A stretch of 64,000 nt of DNA from assembly GCF_014697425.1 (NCBI RefSeq), contig NZ_JACJRU010000001.1:62001-126000 (forward strand), read 5' to 3'. The position numbers and the translations under genes were made by a program. Shown here piece by piece: positions 25,967-36,373 of the stretch. Every line of letters starts with the position of its first letter. Position 1 is the first letter of the stretch. The DNA comes from Nostoc sp. FACHB-110. GTDB lineage: Bacteria; Cyanobacteriota; Cyanobacteriia; Cyanobacteriales; Nostocaceae. The notes under the pieces were generated by a model. It was not told the DNA's origin, did no database searches, and saw only the letters and a list, made by a program, of their open reading frames with translations.

Positions 25967-26890
25967 TTATTTCCTCTGTTTTAGGGCGATCGCCATAGAA
26001 CCAGCTACTACTAAACCCGCTCCTAAAATACTAATTAAAGTGATATTTTCTGGGGGTATTAATGTAGGTGTAAATATGGCAACTAACTCAACTGAAATGA
26101 GCGTCACGATTGGTGCTAAAGCTAACACTGCACTCACTCGGGATGCTTCCCAATGTTCTAACGATTCCGCAAAAGCACCGTAAGCAATTAAAGTATTAAT
26201 ACCACAAAAAATTAATATTCCTAAATCAAAACCATTAAGCTGGAAAATAGCACCTGGTTTTGCCAAAGGTGTTAATAATATCGCAGATTCTCCGTAAATC
26301 ATCATCATGATATGAGGAGAAGATAACGATTGTAACAATTGCTTTTGTGCTAGGGCATAAATAGCCCAGACCGCCGCCGCTAAAACTATTAATCCACTGC
26401 CAAAAATATACGTTCCCTGTGCGGTAATTAAATTGGCTAATTGTTCACGAAAAAATACAATATAACCGCAGATAAGTACACCGACACCAAACCATTGTTG
26501 GGGTGTATAACGTTCATGAAAAATTACTAAACCACCTAAACCTAATAACAATGTAGCTAATTGAATCAAAACTTCCGCATTTGCAGGCGATGTCAAGGCT
26601 ACACCTTGCATAAATAGGAAATAATTAGCGGTTAACATAATTGCAGCGATCGCTAACAATTTCCCAGCAGTAGAATCTAATTGTCTTAACTTTGGTAACT
26701 CACCCCGCACGCCTAAATAACTAGCCAGCAAGACGAAGGACACCAAAAAACGAAACCAAATAACTGTGTAAATATCCAGCGATCGCATTATTAACGCTAA
26801 CGCAATAGGTAAAATTCCCCATAACAGGACGGTTATTAGAGATAAGGTTAGCCCTAAACGCCAGTGACCAGAATTTTGATGTAGTGACAT
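25967..26890 (-). CDS. EamA-family drug/metabolite transporter
   Basis: A 307-residue inner-membrane protein of the DMT superfamily with two EamA repeats of about five helices each (ten hydrophobic segments visible). The first repeat begins LGLTLSLITVLLWGILPIALALIM and the second contains AAAVWAIYALAQKQLL. Substrate cannot be predicted. It is a single gene with about 260 bases before the DUF1400 gene and 500 bases before the divergent peroxidase gene. A conserved-looking 20-base palindrome lies upstream of its start. Confidence 0.92.
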   Translation of the reverse strand: MSLHQNSGHWRLGLTLSLITVLLWGILPIALALIMRSLDIYTVIWFRFLVSFVLLASYLGVRGELPKLRQLDSTAGKLLAIAAIMLTANYFLFMQGVALTSPANAEVLIQLATLLLGLGGLVIFHERYTPQQWFGVGVLICGYIVFFREQLANLITAQGTYIFGSGLIVLAAAVWAIYALAQKQLLQSLSSPHIMMMIYGESAILLTPLAKPGAIFQLNGFDLGILIFCGINTLIAYGAFAESLEHWEASRVSAVLALAPIVTLISVELVAIFTPTLIPPENITLISILGAGLVVAGSMAIALKQRK

Positions 26891-27390
26891 TCAGTTATGG
26901 TAACAAAACCTCATTGGTTATGGGGATTTGCCACAGAAGTAAAGACGCGATATATCGCGTCTCTACAAAATTTATGTATGTTGTTATGAATTTGCAATGC
27001 TATTAAACCCATATTTATCTATTTATATCAAAGTTAAAGTGTAATGGTATCAGGATTTAGGAGGGATGTGTATAAAAATTCACTAAGACTTTCTTTTACC
27101 ATCCTGATAAAGTTTAAGATATTGCCTTAATCCGCTTATTTAAATAATATTAACTGCTTTCTATATTGACAAGTAATTTACACATTAATTGAATGGCGAT
27201 CGCTCTATTTTAGAAGCATCAAAGTGAAATTATGCGTATATACTTACGTAAAATTTACAGTAATATAAAGTTTCACTTTTAAAGAGTATGCAGTAGCAAA
27301 AAAGGTAACTAAATATGGTAATTTTTGACAATCAAAAATGTTCCCTTAGCTTTAATAACTCAACGTAATGTTTTTTTCATCATAAAAAAC
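26891..27390. other. Divergent intergenic region with a 20-base palindrome
   Basis: About 500 bases between the EamA transporter and the di-heme peroxidase. The notable element is a perfect 20-base palindrome at 26943-26962 (AGACGCGATATATCGCGTCT), a form of interspersed hairpin known from Nostoc-type genomes. The rest is AT-rich. A TTG at 27325 is in frame with the peroxidase but no ribosome-binding site supports it. Confidence 0.6.
26943..26962. repeat. Perfect 20-base palindrome
   Basis: AGACGCGATATATCGCGTCT reads the same on both strands, flanked by TAA and CTAC. It contains no HIP1 core. It may be a cruciform-forming interspersed repeat rather than a specific operator. Confidence 0.85.
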
Positions 27391-29466
27391 ATGGAAATCC
27401 TACTTTTTGTTGGCTTACTAGTGGGTGTATCACTATGGCTAATTTCTTTTTTACGTACTTCTCAGGGTAAACAAAGAAAAAAGCAGAAATTGAATTTTTT
27501 CAAATCAAAACGATTTGTATCGAGATTTTCTCAGCCAATAGTAATTGCTGCAATAATTACTATTGCGATCGTTGCGGGCAATACTGTCTCAGCACAGGTG
27601 ACAGCACGTCCCTTAGTTTCACTAAAAACAGTTGCAGTTCCAGAACCCGACAATCTCAGCGAATTTATCAAAGATAAACTAGCAGCTATCAAACTCGGAA
27701 AAGCCCTATTTTGGGACATGCAAGTTGGTAGCGATGGTATAACATCCTGTGCAACTTGTCACTTTCATGCGGGTGCTGATAATCGAGCGAAAAATCAGAT
27801 TGCGCCTGGGTTGTTGCGAGTTAACGCAGACAAAACAGCAAATCCAGACACAGTTTTTGATGTCGGTGGCGCACCCAACTATAAACTTAAGCCTGAAGAT
27901 TTTCCCATCAAAACAAACGATGTCGTTTCTTCACAAGGCGTATTCAATAGCCAATTTATCGACGTTACACCAGGTAGTGCTGTAGATCAAGTCAAGTCAG
28001 TACCTGACTCAGTATTTAACGTCAATGGTACAAATGTACGTCGTGTTGAACCGCGTAACACCCCTTCAGTAATTAATTCTGTATTTAACTTCCGGAACTT
28101 CTGGGATGGTAGAGCGCAAGAAATCTTCAATGGCGTAAATGTATTTGGCTTAAGAGACGCCAACGCTTCTGTTGTCAAAGCAGTGACTCTTAACCAATTA
28201 GAATCTGTAAAAGTTAGCCTCAATCATGCCTCTCTAGCTTCTCAAGCTGTTGGGCCACCAATCAGTTCCTTTGAGATGTCTGCGGATGGTCGCACCTTTG
28301 CTGAAATAGGTGATAAGTTCGGTACGATTGATCAAAAATCCCATAGTGCTGGTAAAGGTAAGAAACTACTGCGAAAACTAGGGAAAAAGTTAATTGGTAA
28401 AGGAAAAGCCCTAAGACCCCTAGGTAAACAGATTGTTCATCCTCAAGATAGCGTTTTGGGTAAAGAAAGCCGTTGGCCCCTACTTGGACTGCAAACTGCA
28501 AGCTACGAAAAACTGATTACTGATGCTTTCAAACCCGAATGGTGGCGTTCAAATCAGATTATTCAAATCAATACTGACGGTAGCAAAACTTTTGTCAGCA
28601 AGCCAGACAAATCCTTACAAACCAATGAATACACATTGATGGAGTACAACTTCCCGCTATTTTTTGGGCTGGCTGTGCAGATGTACGAGTCTACACTCAT
28701 TGCTGACGATACACCATTAGATCGCTACTTAGAAGGAAACACCAACGCCCTAACCGACCAGCAAAAACGCGGCAAAGTTTTATTTGAAGGTAAAGCTCAA
28801 TGTACTGGTTGTCATAACGGTGGAGAACTCACTAAAGCCACAGTCAGTGCTGTAGAAAACGAACGTATTGGGACAATACAAGTTCCTAATTTGCCAAGAT
28901 TTGTCTTTGATGAAGGCTGGGTCAATATTGGTGTTAGACCTCCATTAGAAGATGTTGGTGTTGGTGGTAATGACCCCTTTGGGAATCCATTATCAGAACC
29001 GCGATTAGCTCTTTTAGGAACTTTTGAGAAGTTGCTTGGTTCCAAACCTAATACTACTGTGACTACCAATGATTTAATACTTGCGGATGGTAGTTTCAAA
29101 ATACCAGGATTGCGGAACATTGAACTGACTGCACCGTATTTCCACAATGGTGGTTACTTGACTTTGGAACAAGTTGTAGACTTTTACAACCGTGGCGGAG
29201 ATTTTCCGGGTGCGCTGGCTAAGTTGAATTTAACAGATGCTGAACAAGCAGATTTGGTAGCTTTTATGAAAGGACTCACTGATGAGCGAGTCCGCTATGA
29301 AAAAGCTCCCTTTGACCATCCACAATTATTTATTCCCAATGGTCATTGGGGTGATACTAAATTTGTGATTGATGATGGTACAGGCAAAGCCAAAGATGGC
29401 TTCTTAGAAATTCCGGCTGTTGGCAAAAAAGGCGGTTATGGCACACCTAATTTCTTAGAAGATTAG
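27391..29466 (+). CDS. Di-heme cytochrome c peroxidase-like protein (MauG/CcpA family)
   Basis: Exported or membrane-anchored di-heme c protein; family members reduce hydrogen peroxide or oxidise protein substrates. Two CxxCH heme sites are visible: C120ATCH and C471TGCH. The C-terminal motif GLRNIELTAPYFHNGG is typical of the family. Two hydrophobic N-terminal segments are seen (residues 1-20 and about 50-68, the latter ending SAQV like a signal cleavage site). The 691-residue length is well above the usual 350-400; extra sequence lies between the hemes, including a Lys-rich stretch (GKGKKLLRKLGKKLIGKGK). I chose the ATG at 27391 over TTG at 27325, since the TTG would add a non-conserved leader. 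A terminator follows closely. Confidence 0.9.
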   Translation: MEILLFVGLLVGVSLWLISFLRTSQGKQRKKQKLNFFKSKRFVSRFSQPIVIAAIITIAIVAGNTVSAQVTARPLVSLKTVAVPEPDNLSEFIKDKLAAIKLGKALFWDMQVGSDGITSCATCHFHAGADNRAKNQIAPGLLRVNADKTANPDTVFDVGGAPNYKLKPEDFPIKTNDVVSSQGVFNSQFIDVTPGSAVDQVKSVPDSVFNVNGTNVRRVEPRNTPSVINSVFNFRNFWDGRAQEIFNGVNVFGLRDANASVVKAVTLNQLESVKVSLNHASLASQAVGPPISSFEMSADGRTFAEIGDKFGTIDQKSHSAGKGKKLLRKLGKKLIGKGKALRPLGKQIVHPQDSVLGKESRWPLLGLQTASYEKLITDAFKPEWWRSNQIIQINTDGSKTFVSKPDKSLQTNEYTLMEYNFPLFFGLAVQMYESTLIADDTPLDRYLEGNTNALTDQQKRGKVLFEGKAQCTGCHNGGELTKATVSAVENERIGTIQVPNLPRFVFDEGWVNIGVRPPLEDVGVGGNDPFGNPLSEPRLALLGTFEKLLGSKPNTTVTTNDLILADGSFKIPGLRNIELTAPYFHNGGYLTLEQVVDFYNRGGDFPGALAKLNLTDAEQADLVAFMKGLTDERVRYEKAPFDHPQLFIPNGHWGDTKFVIDDGTGKAKDGFLEIPAVGKKGGYGTPNFLED

Positions 29467-29494
29467 TCAAGATTTAGCATTGCTAAGTCTCTAC

Positions 29495-29525
29495 AAACCC
29501 TGTAACTATACAGGGTTTTTTTGTT
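29495..29525 (+). terminator. Intrinsic terminator of the di-heme peroxidase gene
   Basis: AAACCCTGTA (29495-29504) pairs with TACAGGGTTT (29509-29518) and is followed by a T-run. It begins 29 bases after the stop codon. Confidence 0.9.
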
Positions 29526-29622
29526 AAAAGAAATCGGCAATAAACTGTTCCATATTTAACTTGCATCAGATGGGCGGACAAGATGTCCAACCCACAAGAG
29601 TTTGATGTTATTTCAATATCCA

Positions 29623-29694
29623 AGGTTGGGTGAAGCGAAGCGTGACCCAACAAAATTATGGAAGTGTTGGGTTTCACTGCGTTACACCCAACCT
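29623..29694. repeat. Small interspersed inverted-repeat element (GGTTGGGTG type)
   Basis: AGGTTGGGTG (29623-29632) and CACCCAACCT (29685-29694) are perfect inverted ends, with internal GACCCAAC/GTTGGGTT as a second stem. Sequences of this kind (TTGGGTTTCACTGCG...CACCCAACC) are scattered through many cyanobacterial genomes. A similar partial unit (GTCCAACCCAC) lies just to the left. Confidence 0.8.
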
Positions 29695-29794
29695 ACCTTT
29701 AATGCATTATTTGAGCCTTGCCACGCCACTACTAGATTTGAGTAGGGGTTCTTTAATTATCTGTTACCTGAGGGCGATCGCAACTTATTTCCCC

Positions 29795-29829
29795 AAAAAA
29801 ATCCCCGAATTCATTCAAGAAGTCGGGGA
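29795..29829 (-). terminator. Intrinsic terminator of the small heat-shock gene
   Basis: On the minus strand TCCCCGA (29823-29829 side) pairs with TCGGGGA (29802-29808 side) and is followed by a run of T (A-run at 29795-29801 on the plus strand). Confidence 0.8.
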
Positions 29830-29904
29830 CTGAGTTTAGCAATCAGTTAACTCTGCTATGACATCTCTCTACTAATCTGAAGATTGTTGAATACCTAAAC
29901 CTAA

Positions 29905-30354
29905 TTAACCAATAGATTCTAGATTTAGCTTCACAACTTTTTTCTTTTCGTCTTCGGCTTTAGGCAGAGTCAGATGCAAAATACCATCTTTATATTCAGC
30001 AGTGACATGGTTATTTTGAATGCGGGTTGGCAAAGGAATTAAGCGTTGGAATTTACCGTAGTGAAATTCAGTTTTAATTACGCCTTTGTCTTCAGTTTTT
30101 GTTTCAGATTTGCGTTCACCACTGATGTAAACAGCTTTTTCAGTTACTTGGATATCTAGTTCTTTGGCTTCGATACCTGGTAGTTCTAGTCTGAGTTGAA
30201 CAGCCTCTTCCGTTTCTTGCAATTCAGCCGCCGGCACTTTGGTTAAGGTTCTTTCTAAAAGTGTAGATGGTAGCATATCTTCTTCAAATAAACGATTGAG
30301 TTGTCTTTGAACAGTGTTAATTTCTTGCCAGGGGTTCCAACGTACTAATGCCAT
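29905..30354 (-). CDS. hspA: Small heat-shock protein, Hsp20/alpha-crystallin family
   Basis: ATP-independent holdase that forms oligomers and protects membranes and proteins in heat stress. The alpha-crystallin domain covers about residues 45-140, with EAVQLRLELPGIEAKELDI and the closing GILHLTLPKAE (the conserved G-x-L). Length with the chosen start is 149 residues. The start at 30354 (MALVRWNPW) is preferred to the GTG at 30363, because that GTG is part of the Shine-Dalgarno GAGGTGG placed 6 bases before the ATG. A terminator follows and a possible RNA thermometer precedes it. The symbol follows cyanobacterial usage (hspA/hsp17). Confidence 0.95.
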   Translation of the reverse strand: MALVRWNPWQEINTVQRQLNRLFEEDMLPSTLLERTLTKVPAAELQETEEAVQLRLELPGIEAKELDIQVTEKAVYISGERKSETKTEDKGVIKTEFHYGKFQRLIPLPTRIQNNHVTAEYKDGILHLTLPKAEDEKKKVVKLNLESIG

Positions 30355-30383
30355 AATATCCACCTCAGATAATGCCTAATATT
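30352..30383 (-). promoter_or_regulatory. Possible RNA thermometer in the hspA leader
   Basis: On the transcript, AAUAU (30383-30379) can pair with AUAUU (30359-30355) just before the AUG, and CAUU with GGUG inside it, partly hiding the GAGGUGG ribosome-binding site. Thermometers are known in the 5' leaders of cyanobacterial hsp17/hspA genes. This particular fold was drawn by eye and is weak. Confidence 0.35.
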
Positions 30384-30709
30384 TGTAGTTTATTTAGATG
30401 TAAATCATTTGATTTGTTTTATCTTATTCACAAATTATCAGGGCGTAAATTCGGTTTTTATCACTTTGAAAAGGATGATTACCGAACTAAATTATTTGCC
30501 TAATTGAGGGTGCGGTTAATGCCCATATTTTTGGTGTAATAACCCGAATTTTGTTTGCTCTCAACCTGTATATTAAAGTTGTCATCAAATTAGCAGAAGA
30601 CTTTAATTTTTTACTGTAAAATTTTTGCTGCTCTGATTTTGTCGTATATGTAAGTATGTAAAATTGGTTACTTATGTGTACGAATTGCCATTAATTATCC
30701 ATAGCAAAC
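30384..30709. other. Divergent region between hspA and the SMR gene
   Basis: An AT-rich, non-coding stretch that should hold promoters for both genes. No clear heat-shock operator such as CIRCE (TTAGCACTC-N9-GAGTGCTAA) is present. Confidence 0.5.
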
Positions 30710-31030
30710 ATGATCAATAGTTGGATTTATCTCATTGCTGCAATTGTTTTTGAAGTCGCTGGTACAACTTCCATGAAGTTATCTGAGGGTTTTACTAAAA
30801 TGATTCCCTCAGTTTTAATATTTGTCTGTTATGGAATTTGTTTTAGCTGTTTTACTTTAGCACTCAAAAAAATTGAAGTTAGTCTTGCTTATGCTGTTTG
30901 GTCGGGTTTAGGCACAACTTTAATTGCTAGTATTGGGGTGCTTTGGTTCCGCGAATCTATGTCTACGATGAAATTTCTATCTATCGCTTTAATTATTGTC
31001 GGGGTAATTGGGGTAAATTCTAGTAAATAA
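30710..31030 (+). CDS. Small multidrug resistance (SMR) family efflux protein
   Basis: A 106-residue four-helix inner-membrane protein of the EmrE/Sug type, normally a dual-topology dimer exchanging protons for cationic compounds. The essential acidic residue is present as Glu15 in the first helix (AIVFEVAGTTSMKLS). The GLGT loop (YAVWSGLGTT) and the final helix (IALIIVGVIGVN) fit the family. It is closest by eye to the quaternary-ammonium (QacE/EmrE) branch, but guanidinium exporters look similar and cannot be excluded. It stands alone. Confidence 0.94.
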   Translation: MINSWIYLIAAIVFEVAGTTSMKLSEGFTKMIPSVLIFVCYGICFSCFTLALKKIEVSLAYAVWSGLGTTLIASIGVLWFRESMSTMKFLSIALIIVGVIGVNSSK

Positions 31031-31271
31031 CCAAATCTTATTGTCTTTACTCAATCTTGGCAGAGATTGAGACTACCTGCATAAAACTTAGCCAGCAAAC
31101 GTAGTCATAACAAGTTACAGTCAAAGAAAGTAACCTAGGGGTGGGAGTAGGAAGTGGGAAGTCGGAAAGAGTGATTTTGGGGGTACGGATTTTGTTGAAA
31201 AATTAAATAAGAGTCCTATATTTAATAACTCAGTCGGCGATTTAGAATAATATTGAAAATTAAAAACTATT

Positions 31272-34200
31272 ATGTGTCCTGTTGGTGTTACTACCAGTCG
31301 TTCATTAAAAGCTAAACAAACAATTGCTCCTAAGCTTTGGTTATTGCTGGTAGGAGTCAACCAATACCAGGATCAACAGCTTGCTTGTCTGCGTTATTCT
31401 GCAGTTGATTGTCAGGTGTTAGCAGAGGCTTTAAAAACTGCTACCCAAACGCAATTTTCACAAACAGAAGTTAAAGTTTATCATGATTTTGTACCTCAAT
31501 TACCACTGTTAGCAAATGTTCGAGAAAGTTTAAAAGAAATTACCAATACCGCTCAATCACTAGATACAATTTTGGTGTATTTTTCTGGACATGGAATGCT
31601 TCAGCCAGAGACTCAGCAAGCATTTTTGTGTTTAGCAGATACGCAAAAAGATAATCTCGAAAATACAGGTTTAGCTGTCCAAGAATTATTGCAACTATTA
31701 GGTAATAGTCAAGCACAACATCAGTTAGTGTGGCTGGATGCTTGCCATAGTGGGGGTATGACGCTACGAGGTGTGAATCCCACACCGCGATTAGTGGAAG
31801 TTTTGCAGCAACGTGCAGCCAAAAGTAAGGGGTTTTATGCGTTACTTTCTTGTGATACAGACCAACAATCTTGGGAATTTCCTGAATTAGGTCATGGGGT
31901 ATTTACATATTATTTAATGCGGGGTCTGCTTGGGGATGCGGCTGATCATCAAGGTGTAATTACTGCCGATGGATTATATAGATATGTTTATCACCAAACG
32001 CTGCAATATATTGATAAGACTAACCAACAATTACGGTTAATTAATCAGCAAAAAAGAGGGAAAGGAGATACACAACTTTATAGCGAATATCCTTTGCAAA
32101 CTCCGAAGCGAATTGTTGAGGGTGTTGGCGAAGTTGTTTTGGGCGCGATGGGTGCGATCGCTCAATCTTTTTCCCCAAGAACAGCATTAATTATTGAAGG
32201 GATTAGCGGCTCACAAGCAGCACTTAATTTTAGTAAAGTTTTAGGTAATGCTGGTGCGTTTGAGTTGGAATATTTACCGCATTCTGGTAATACTAACTCT
32301 AAAGATATTCGAGCAGCTATTAAAGCTTGTTTGTTAACTACCTCGCAAGCAAAGCAAACCGTTTTGCTATATCTGCGCGGTCGTTTAGAAGAAACTCCCT
32401 CTGGTGATGCCGCCTTAGTTTTATTAGATAATATTTGGTTAAGCCGTTCTTGGTTAAGACAACAACTGAGACGTTCTTTAGTAACGCAGCAAATCATCAT
32501 TTTAGATTGTTTAAACAGTCAAACTTCTCTGCAAGAATGGGTAGAAGATTTACAAGTTGGTTCGGAAACAGGGCAATGTATTATTGCTGCGAATTTCCCG
32601 AAAAACAATCCTGAATTATTTGCTCAAGCTTTAATTGATACCTTAAAATCTGCTTCAGTAACAACTGGGTTATCAGTAGCAGCTTGGATTACGCAATTAC
32701 AAGTTTATTTAGCACAAATACCTTTACAAGTTTGGTTATCGGGGACGCAAGGCGTAATTGAAATTATCCCAGCAAATACAGGCGCTCGTAACTCGAAAAA
32801 ACCAGCATTAGATTTAAAAATTTGCCCCTATCCTGGTTTAAAAGCTTTTGCTGAAGAAGATGCTCAATATTTTTATGGTAGAGAATCTTTAACTGGGCAA
32901 TTAATTGCTCAATTAGCACACAAATCATTTTTGGCGGTGGTGGGTGCATCTGGTAGCGGTAAATCTTCGGTTGTGCAAGCAGGCTTAATCGCACAGTTGC
33001 GTTCTGGTAAACAACTTCCTGGGAGTGACTCTTGGTTAATCAAAAGTTTGCGTCCTGGTGCAAATCCTTTGGAGGCTTTGGCGCGACGTTTAGGAGAGTC
33101 AAAAGAAATTCCCCTACACCCTGACACCCCGACACCCCATCTCCTTATTGAAGGAATGCTTTACCAAGGTGTAGAAGGCTTTGTTTATTGGGTGCGGAGC
33201 CGACCGGAACCGATGGTAGTGTTAGTGATAGACCAGTTTGAGGAACTATTCACTCTCGCGGCGAGTGAGGAGAGACAACGGTTTTTAGAATTGCTACTGG
33301 GGGCGGTGGAGTATGCGGCTGATAAATTTAAGTTGGTGCTAACTGTCCGCGCCGATTTTATCGCCTCCTGTTTGGAAGTTCCCGCCTTGGCTAACTTATT
33401 GCAACAGTCGAGTGTGTTGGTTCCGCCAAAACTCAGCAATGAGGACTACCGCCGCGTTATCGTCAACCCAGCCGAACAAGTAGGGTTAAAGGTAGAAGCG
33501 GGACTGGTGGAAGTTCTGTTACAAGAATTGAACCACACCGCCGGAGACTTACCACTACTAGAATTTGTGCTGGAACAGTTGTGGGAGTTTCGCCAAGCAG
33601 GTGAGTTAACCCTGGCGGCTCATCAACAGCAAATTGGCGGAATTAAAGGGGCGTTAGAACGCAAAGCCCAAGAAGTTTACGAAAGTTTAGATAAGCCAGC
33701 CCAAGAATGTGCGCGTTGGATTTTTCTGTCGCTGACGCAGTTAGGCGAGGGGACAGAAGATACTAGACGCAGGGTATTGAAGTCGGAATTGGTGGTGCAG
33801 AAATACCCTAATGATTTGGTGGAGAGAACTTTGTTGGCGTTGACGGCGGCGAAGTTGGTAGTGGTGAATTTAGATAATGAGGAGTTGGGAGGGCAAAAAG
33901 GCGGCGGCGAAGTTTTACCTTTGGTGAATTCTGCACCTGTAACTATAGAAGTTGCTCATGAAATTCTCATCCGTCATTGGTCAACTTTGCGCTGGTGGTT
34001 AGAAGAAAATCGCTCTCGGTTACGGTTAACGCGGCAAATTGAGCAAGCTGCTGCTTTATGGAAACATCATCATGAGCAACCTGATTTTTTGTTGCAAGGT
34101 GTCCGGTTAGGCGAAGCTGAAGAAATTTATGTTAAGTACACCGATGAATTATCGGTGGATGTACAAAATTTTATTGCGGCTTGTTTAGTTGCGAGACAAC

Positions 34201-36314
34201 AACAACAATTAGAGCAGAAAAAACGACTACGACAAGCACAAAGGGCAGTTGCAGTGATTAGTATTTTAGGAATTGCGGCTGCTGGTTTTGGTGGCTTTGC
34301 TTATTTACAAAAACAAGCCGCGCAGTTACGAGAAATTGCCGCTTTAAATGCCTCATCGGAAGCATTTTTATTATCTAATCAACAATTAGAGTCAGTAATT
34401 TCGAGTGTGAAAGCAACAAAAGAAATTCAGCAAGTTTGGTCATCAACTCAGGATATTCAAATAGCCACGGCGGCAACTTTGCAGCAAGCTATGACACAAA
34501 CCCAAGAAATTAATCGCTTGCAAGGTCACACCCAACAAGTTAATGCTGTTAGTTTTAGTCCTGATGGAAAAATGCTGGCTTCTGCTAGTGATGATGCAAC
34601 GATTAAGCTGTGGGATACTGCGGGAAAATTACTGAAAAATATTAAAAATAATAGTAAAAGAGTAACTGCGATCGCCTTTAGTCCCGATAGTAAACTTTTA
34701 GCTGCGGCTAATGCTAATAATACTATTCAACTCTACAACATAAATGGTGATTTAATTCAAACTTTTAGCGGACATACCGACATTGTTACTGATGTTAGTT
34801 TTAGTCCTGATGGTAAATCTCTTGCCTCTTCTAGCCTCGATAAAACTATCAAATTATGGCGGCTTGATGGCACTCTGCTCAAGTCTTGGAATGCTCATAA
34901 TGGTTGGGTAAATACTGTTACCTTTAGCCCTGATGGGAAAATTATCGCCTCTGGTGGTGAAGATAATTTAGTTAAGCTTTGGCAAACATCCGATGGTAAG
35001 TTGATGAAAACTTTAGTCGGACATCAAGAACGAATTAACCGCGTCAGCTTTAGCCCAAATGGTAAAAACATTGCCTCAGCTAGCGGTGATACAACTATTA
35101 AAATATGGGACACTCAAGGTAAATTATTACAATCTATAGAAGCCCAGAATAAACAAGTTAATAGTATAAGGTTCAGTCCAAACAGTAATACTTTAGCTTC
35201 TGCTGGGGCTGATGGTAATATGAAAATTTGGAATTTGAATGGCGATTTAATCTCAACTATTCCCGGACATAGCGAACAAATTCGAGATATTAGTTTTAGT
35301 CCTGATGGTAAAATGCTTGCCTCTGCAGGTGCTGATAAATCTATTAGGCTGTGGCAGGTAAATAATCAGCCAATATTAACAGATAATATTCAAAGTGTAA
35401 GTTTTAGTCCCGATGGTAAAATGTTCGCTGTTAGTAGTTGGGATGGCAAAATCACGCTTCACCAAGCAGATAAAAATATTATTACATTATCAGATAATGC
35501 TGATGCAGTTACTTTTAGCCATAATAATCAAATTTTAGCCATAGCCAAGCCAGATAAAACCATTAAAATTTGGGATATCAAAAATCAAAAATTAATTAAA
35601 GTCTTATCAGGACATAACGAGAGAATTACAAGCCTGAGTTTCTCACCAGATAACAAAATCCTTGCTGCTGGTAGTGCTGATAAAACGATTAAATTATGGC
35701 AAATATCGGATGGGAAATTATTACAAACTCTGACAGGCCATCATGATGAAGTAACAAGCGTAATTTTTAGTCCTAATGGTAAATTTCTCGCTTCTGGTAG
35801 TGCTGATAATACAGTGAAATTATGGCAAATTGACGGCAAATTAATTAAAAATCTCACTGGTCATGGTTTAGCGATCGCAGCCTTGCAATTTACCCCCGAT
35901 AGTAAAATCCTAGCCTCAGCCAGTTGGGATAATACTATCAAACTTTGGCATATCCCCGATAGCAATTTAATCAACACTCTCAGCGCACATTCAGATGGTG
36001 TAACTAGCCTCAGCTTTACTCCCAATAGTCAAATACTCGCTTCCGGTAGTGCTGACCATACTATCAAGTTATGGAATATTTCTGATGGCAAATTAGTGAA
36101 AACTCTGCTAGGCCATCCTGGTAAGGTAAACAACATCAGTTTTACTGCTGATGGAAAAACCTTATTGAGTAGTGGCGAAAAAGTTGAGATGATATCGTGG
36201 AATCTAGATTTAAATAATTTAATGCAACAAAGTTGTCGGCGTATTACTGATTATCTCCAGAATAATGCAACTGTAAACCAGAGCGATCGCCATATCTGCA
36301 ATTCTAGTCAGTGA
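31272..36314 (+). CDS. Caspase-like / STAND NTPase / WD40-repeat protein
   Basis: A 1680-residue multidomain protein. Residues 20-240 are a caspase-like peptidase C14 domain with both catalytic residues: His107 in VYFSGHGM and Cys158 in [10 protein letters not shown] second regulatory region follows (about 290-510), then a STAND NTPase beginning [19 protein letters not shown] with Walker A from Gly558 to Ser565 (GASGSGKS) and an acidic Walker [14 protein letters not shown] single hydrophobic helix lies near residue 1000 ([17 protein letters not shown]), then 14 WD40 repeats (about 1080-1640), enough for two seven-bladed propellers. Family knowledge: such proteins sense a ligand through the propeller, oligomerise with ATP and activate the protease. 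Orthocaspase-type roles in cell death, stress or defence are inference. It overlaps nothing and is followed 60 bases later by a binding lipoprotein. Confidence 0.93.
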   Translation: MCPVGVTTSRSLKAKQTIAPKLWLLLVGVNQYQDQQLACLRYSAVDCQVLAEALKTATQTQFSQTEVKVYHDFVPQLPLLANVRESLKEITNTAQSLDTILVYFSGHGMLQPETQQAFLCLADTQKDNLENTGLAVQELLQLLGNSQAQHQLVWLDACHSGGMTLRGVNPTPRLVEVLQQRAAKSKGFYALLSCDTDQQSWEFPELGHGVFTYYLMRGLLGDAADHQGVITADGLYRYVYHQTLQYIDKTNQQLRLINQQKRGKGDTQLYSEYPLQTPKRIVEGVGEVVLGAMGAIAQSFSPRTALIIEGISGSQAALNFSKVLGNAGAFELEYLPHSGNTNSKDIRAAIKACLLTTSQAKQTVLLYLRGRLEETPSGDAALVLLDNIWLSRSWLRQQLRRSLVTQQIIILDCLNSQTSLQEWVEDLQVGSETGQCIIAANFPKNNPELFAQALIDTLKSASVTTGLSVAAWITQLQVYLAQIPLQVWLSGTQGVIEIIPANTGARNSKKPALDLKICPYPGLKAFAEEDAQYFYGRESLTGQLIAQLAHKSFLAVVGASGSGKSSVVQAGLIAQLRSGKQLPGSDSWLIKSLRPGANPLEALARRLGESKEIPLHPDTPTPHLLIEGMLYQGVEGFVYWVRSRPEPMVVLVIDQFEELFTLAASEERQRFLELLLGAVEYAADKFKLVLTVRADFIASCLEVPALANLLQQSSVLVPPKLSNEDYRRVIVNPAEQVGLKVEAGLVEVLLQELNHTAGDLPLLEFVLEQLWEFRQAGELTLAAHQQQIGGIKGALERKAQEVYESLDKPAQECARWIFLSLTQLGEGTEDTRRRVLKSELVVQKYPNDLVERTLLALTAAKLVVVNLDNEELGGQKGGGEVLPLVNSAPVTIEVAHEILIRHWSTLRWWLEENRSRLRLTRQIEQAAALWKHHHEQPDFLLQGVRLGEAEEIYVKYTDELSVDVQNFIAACLVARQQQQLEQKKRLRQAQRAVAVISILGIAAAGFGGFAYLQKQAAQLREIAALNASSEAFLLSNQQLESVISSVKATKEIQQVWSSTQDIQIATAATLQQAMTQTQEINRLQGHTQQVNAVSFSPDGKMLASASDDATIKLWDTAGKLLKNIKNNSKRVTAIAFSPDSKLLAAANANNTIQLYNINGDLIQTFSGHTDIVTDVSFSPDGKSLASSSLDKTIKLWRLDGTLLKSWNAHNGWVNTVTFSPDGKIIASGGEDNLVKLWQTSDGKLMKTLVGHQERINRVSFSPNGKNIASASGDTTIKIWDTQGKLLQSIEAQNKQVNSIRFSPNSNTLASAGADGNMKIWNLNGDLISTIPGHSEQIRDISFSPDGKMLASAGADKSIRLWQVNNQPILTDNIQSVSFSPDGKMFAVSSWDGKITLHQADKNIITLSDNADAVTFSHNNQILAIAKPDKTIKIWDIKNQKLIKVLSGHNERITSLSFSPDNKILAAGSADKTIKLWQISDGKLLQTLTGHHDEVTSVIFSPNGKFLASGSADNTVKLWQIDGKLIKNLTGHGLAIAALQFTPDSKILASASWDNTIKLWHIPDSNLINTLSAHSDGVTSLSFTPNSQILASGSADHTIKLWNISDGKLVKTLLGHPGKVNNISFTADGKTLLSSGEKVEMISWNLDLNNLMQQSCRRITDYLQNNATVNQSDRHICNSSQ

Positions 36315-36373
36315 TAGGTAACAAAGTAAAAAGTATTTTGTTTCCCGCAGAGGATTTTTAGGAGTCAAAAAAT

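Larger units (their letters stand above)
29467..29904. other. Convergent intergenic region holding terminators and a small inverted-repeat element
   Basis: About 440 bases between the peroxidase gene and the small heat-shock gene. It contains the peroxidase terminator, a 72-base element with 10-bp inverted ends (29623-29694), and the heat-shock gene terminator (about 29795-29829). No gene is supported. Confidence 0.6.

Noticed and set aside
30352..30363. GTG start of the small heat-shock gene
   Set aside because: The GTG is part of the GAGGTGG ribosome-binding site for the ATG at 30354.
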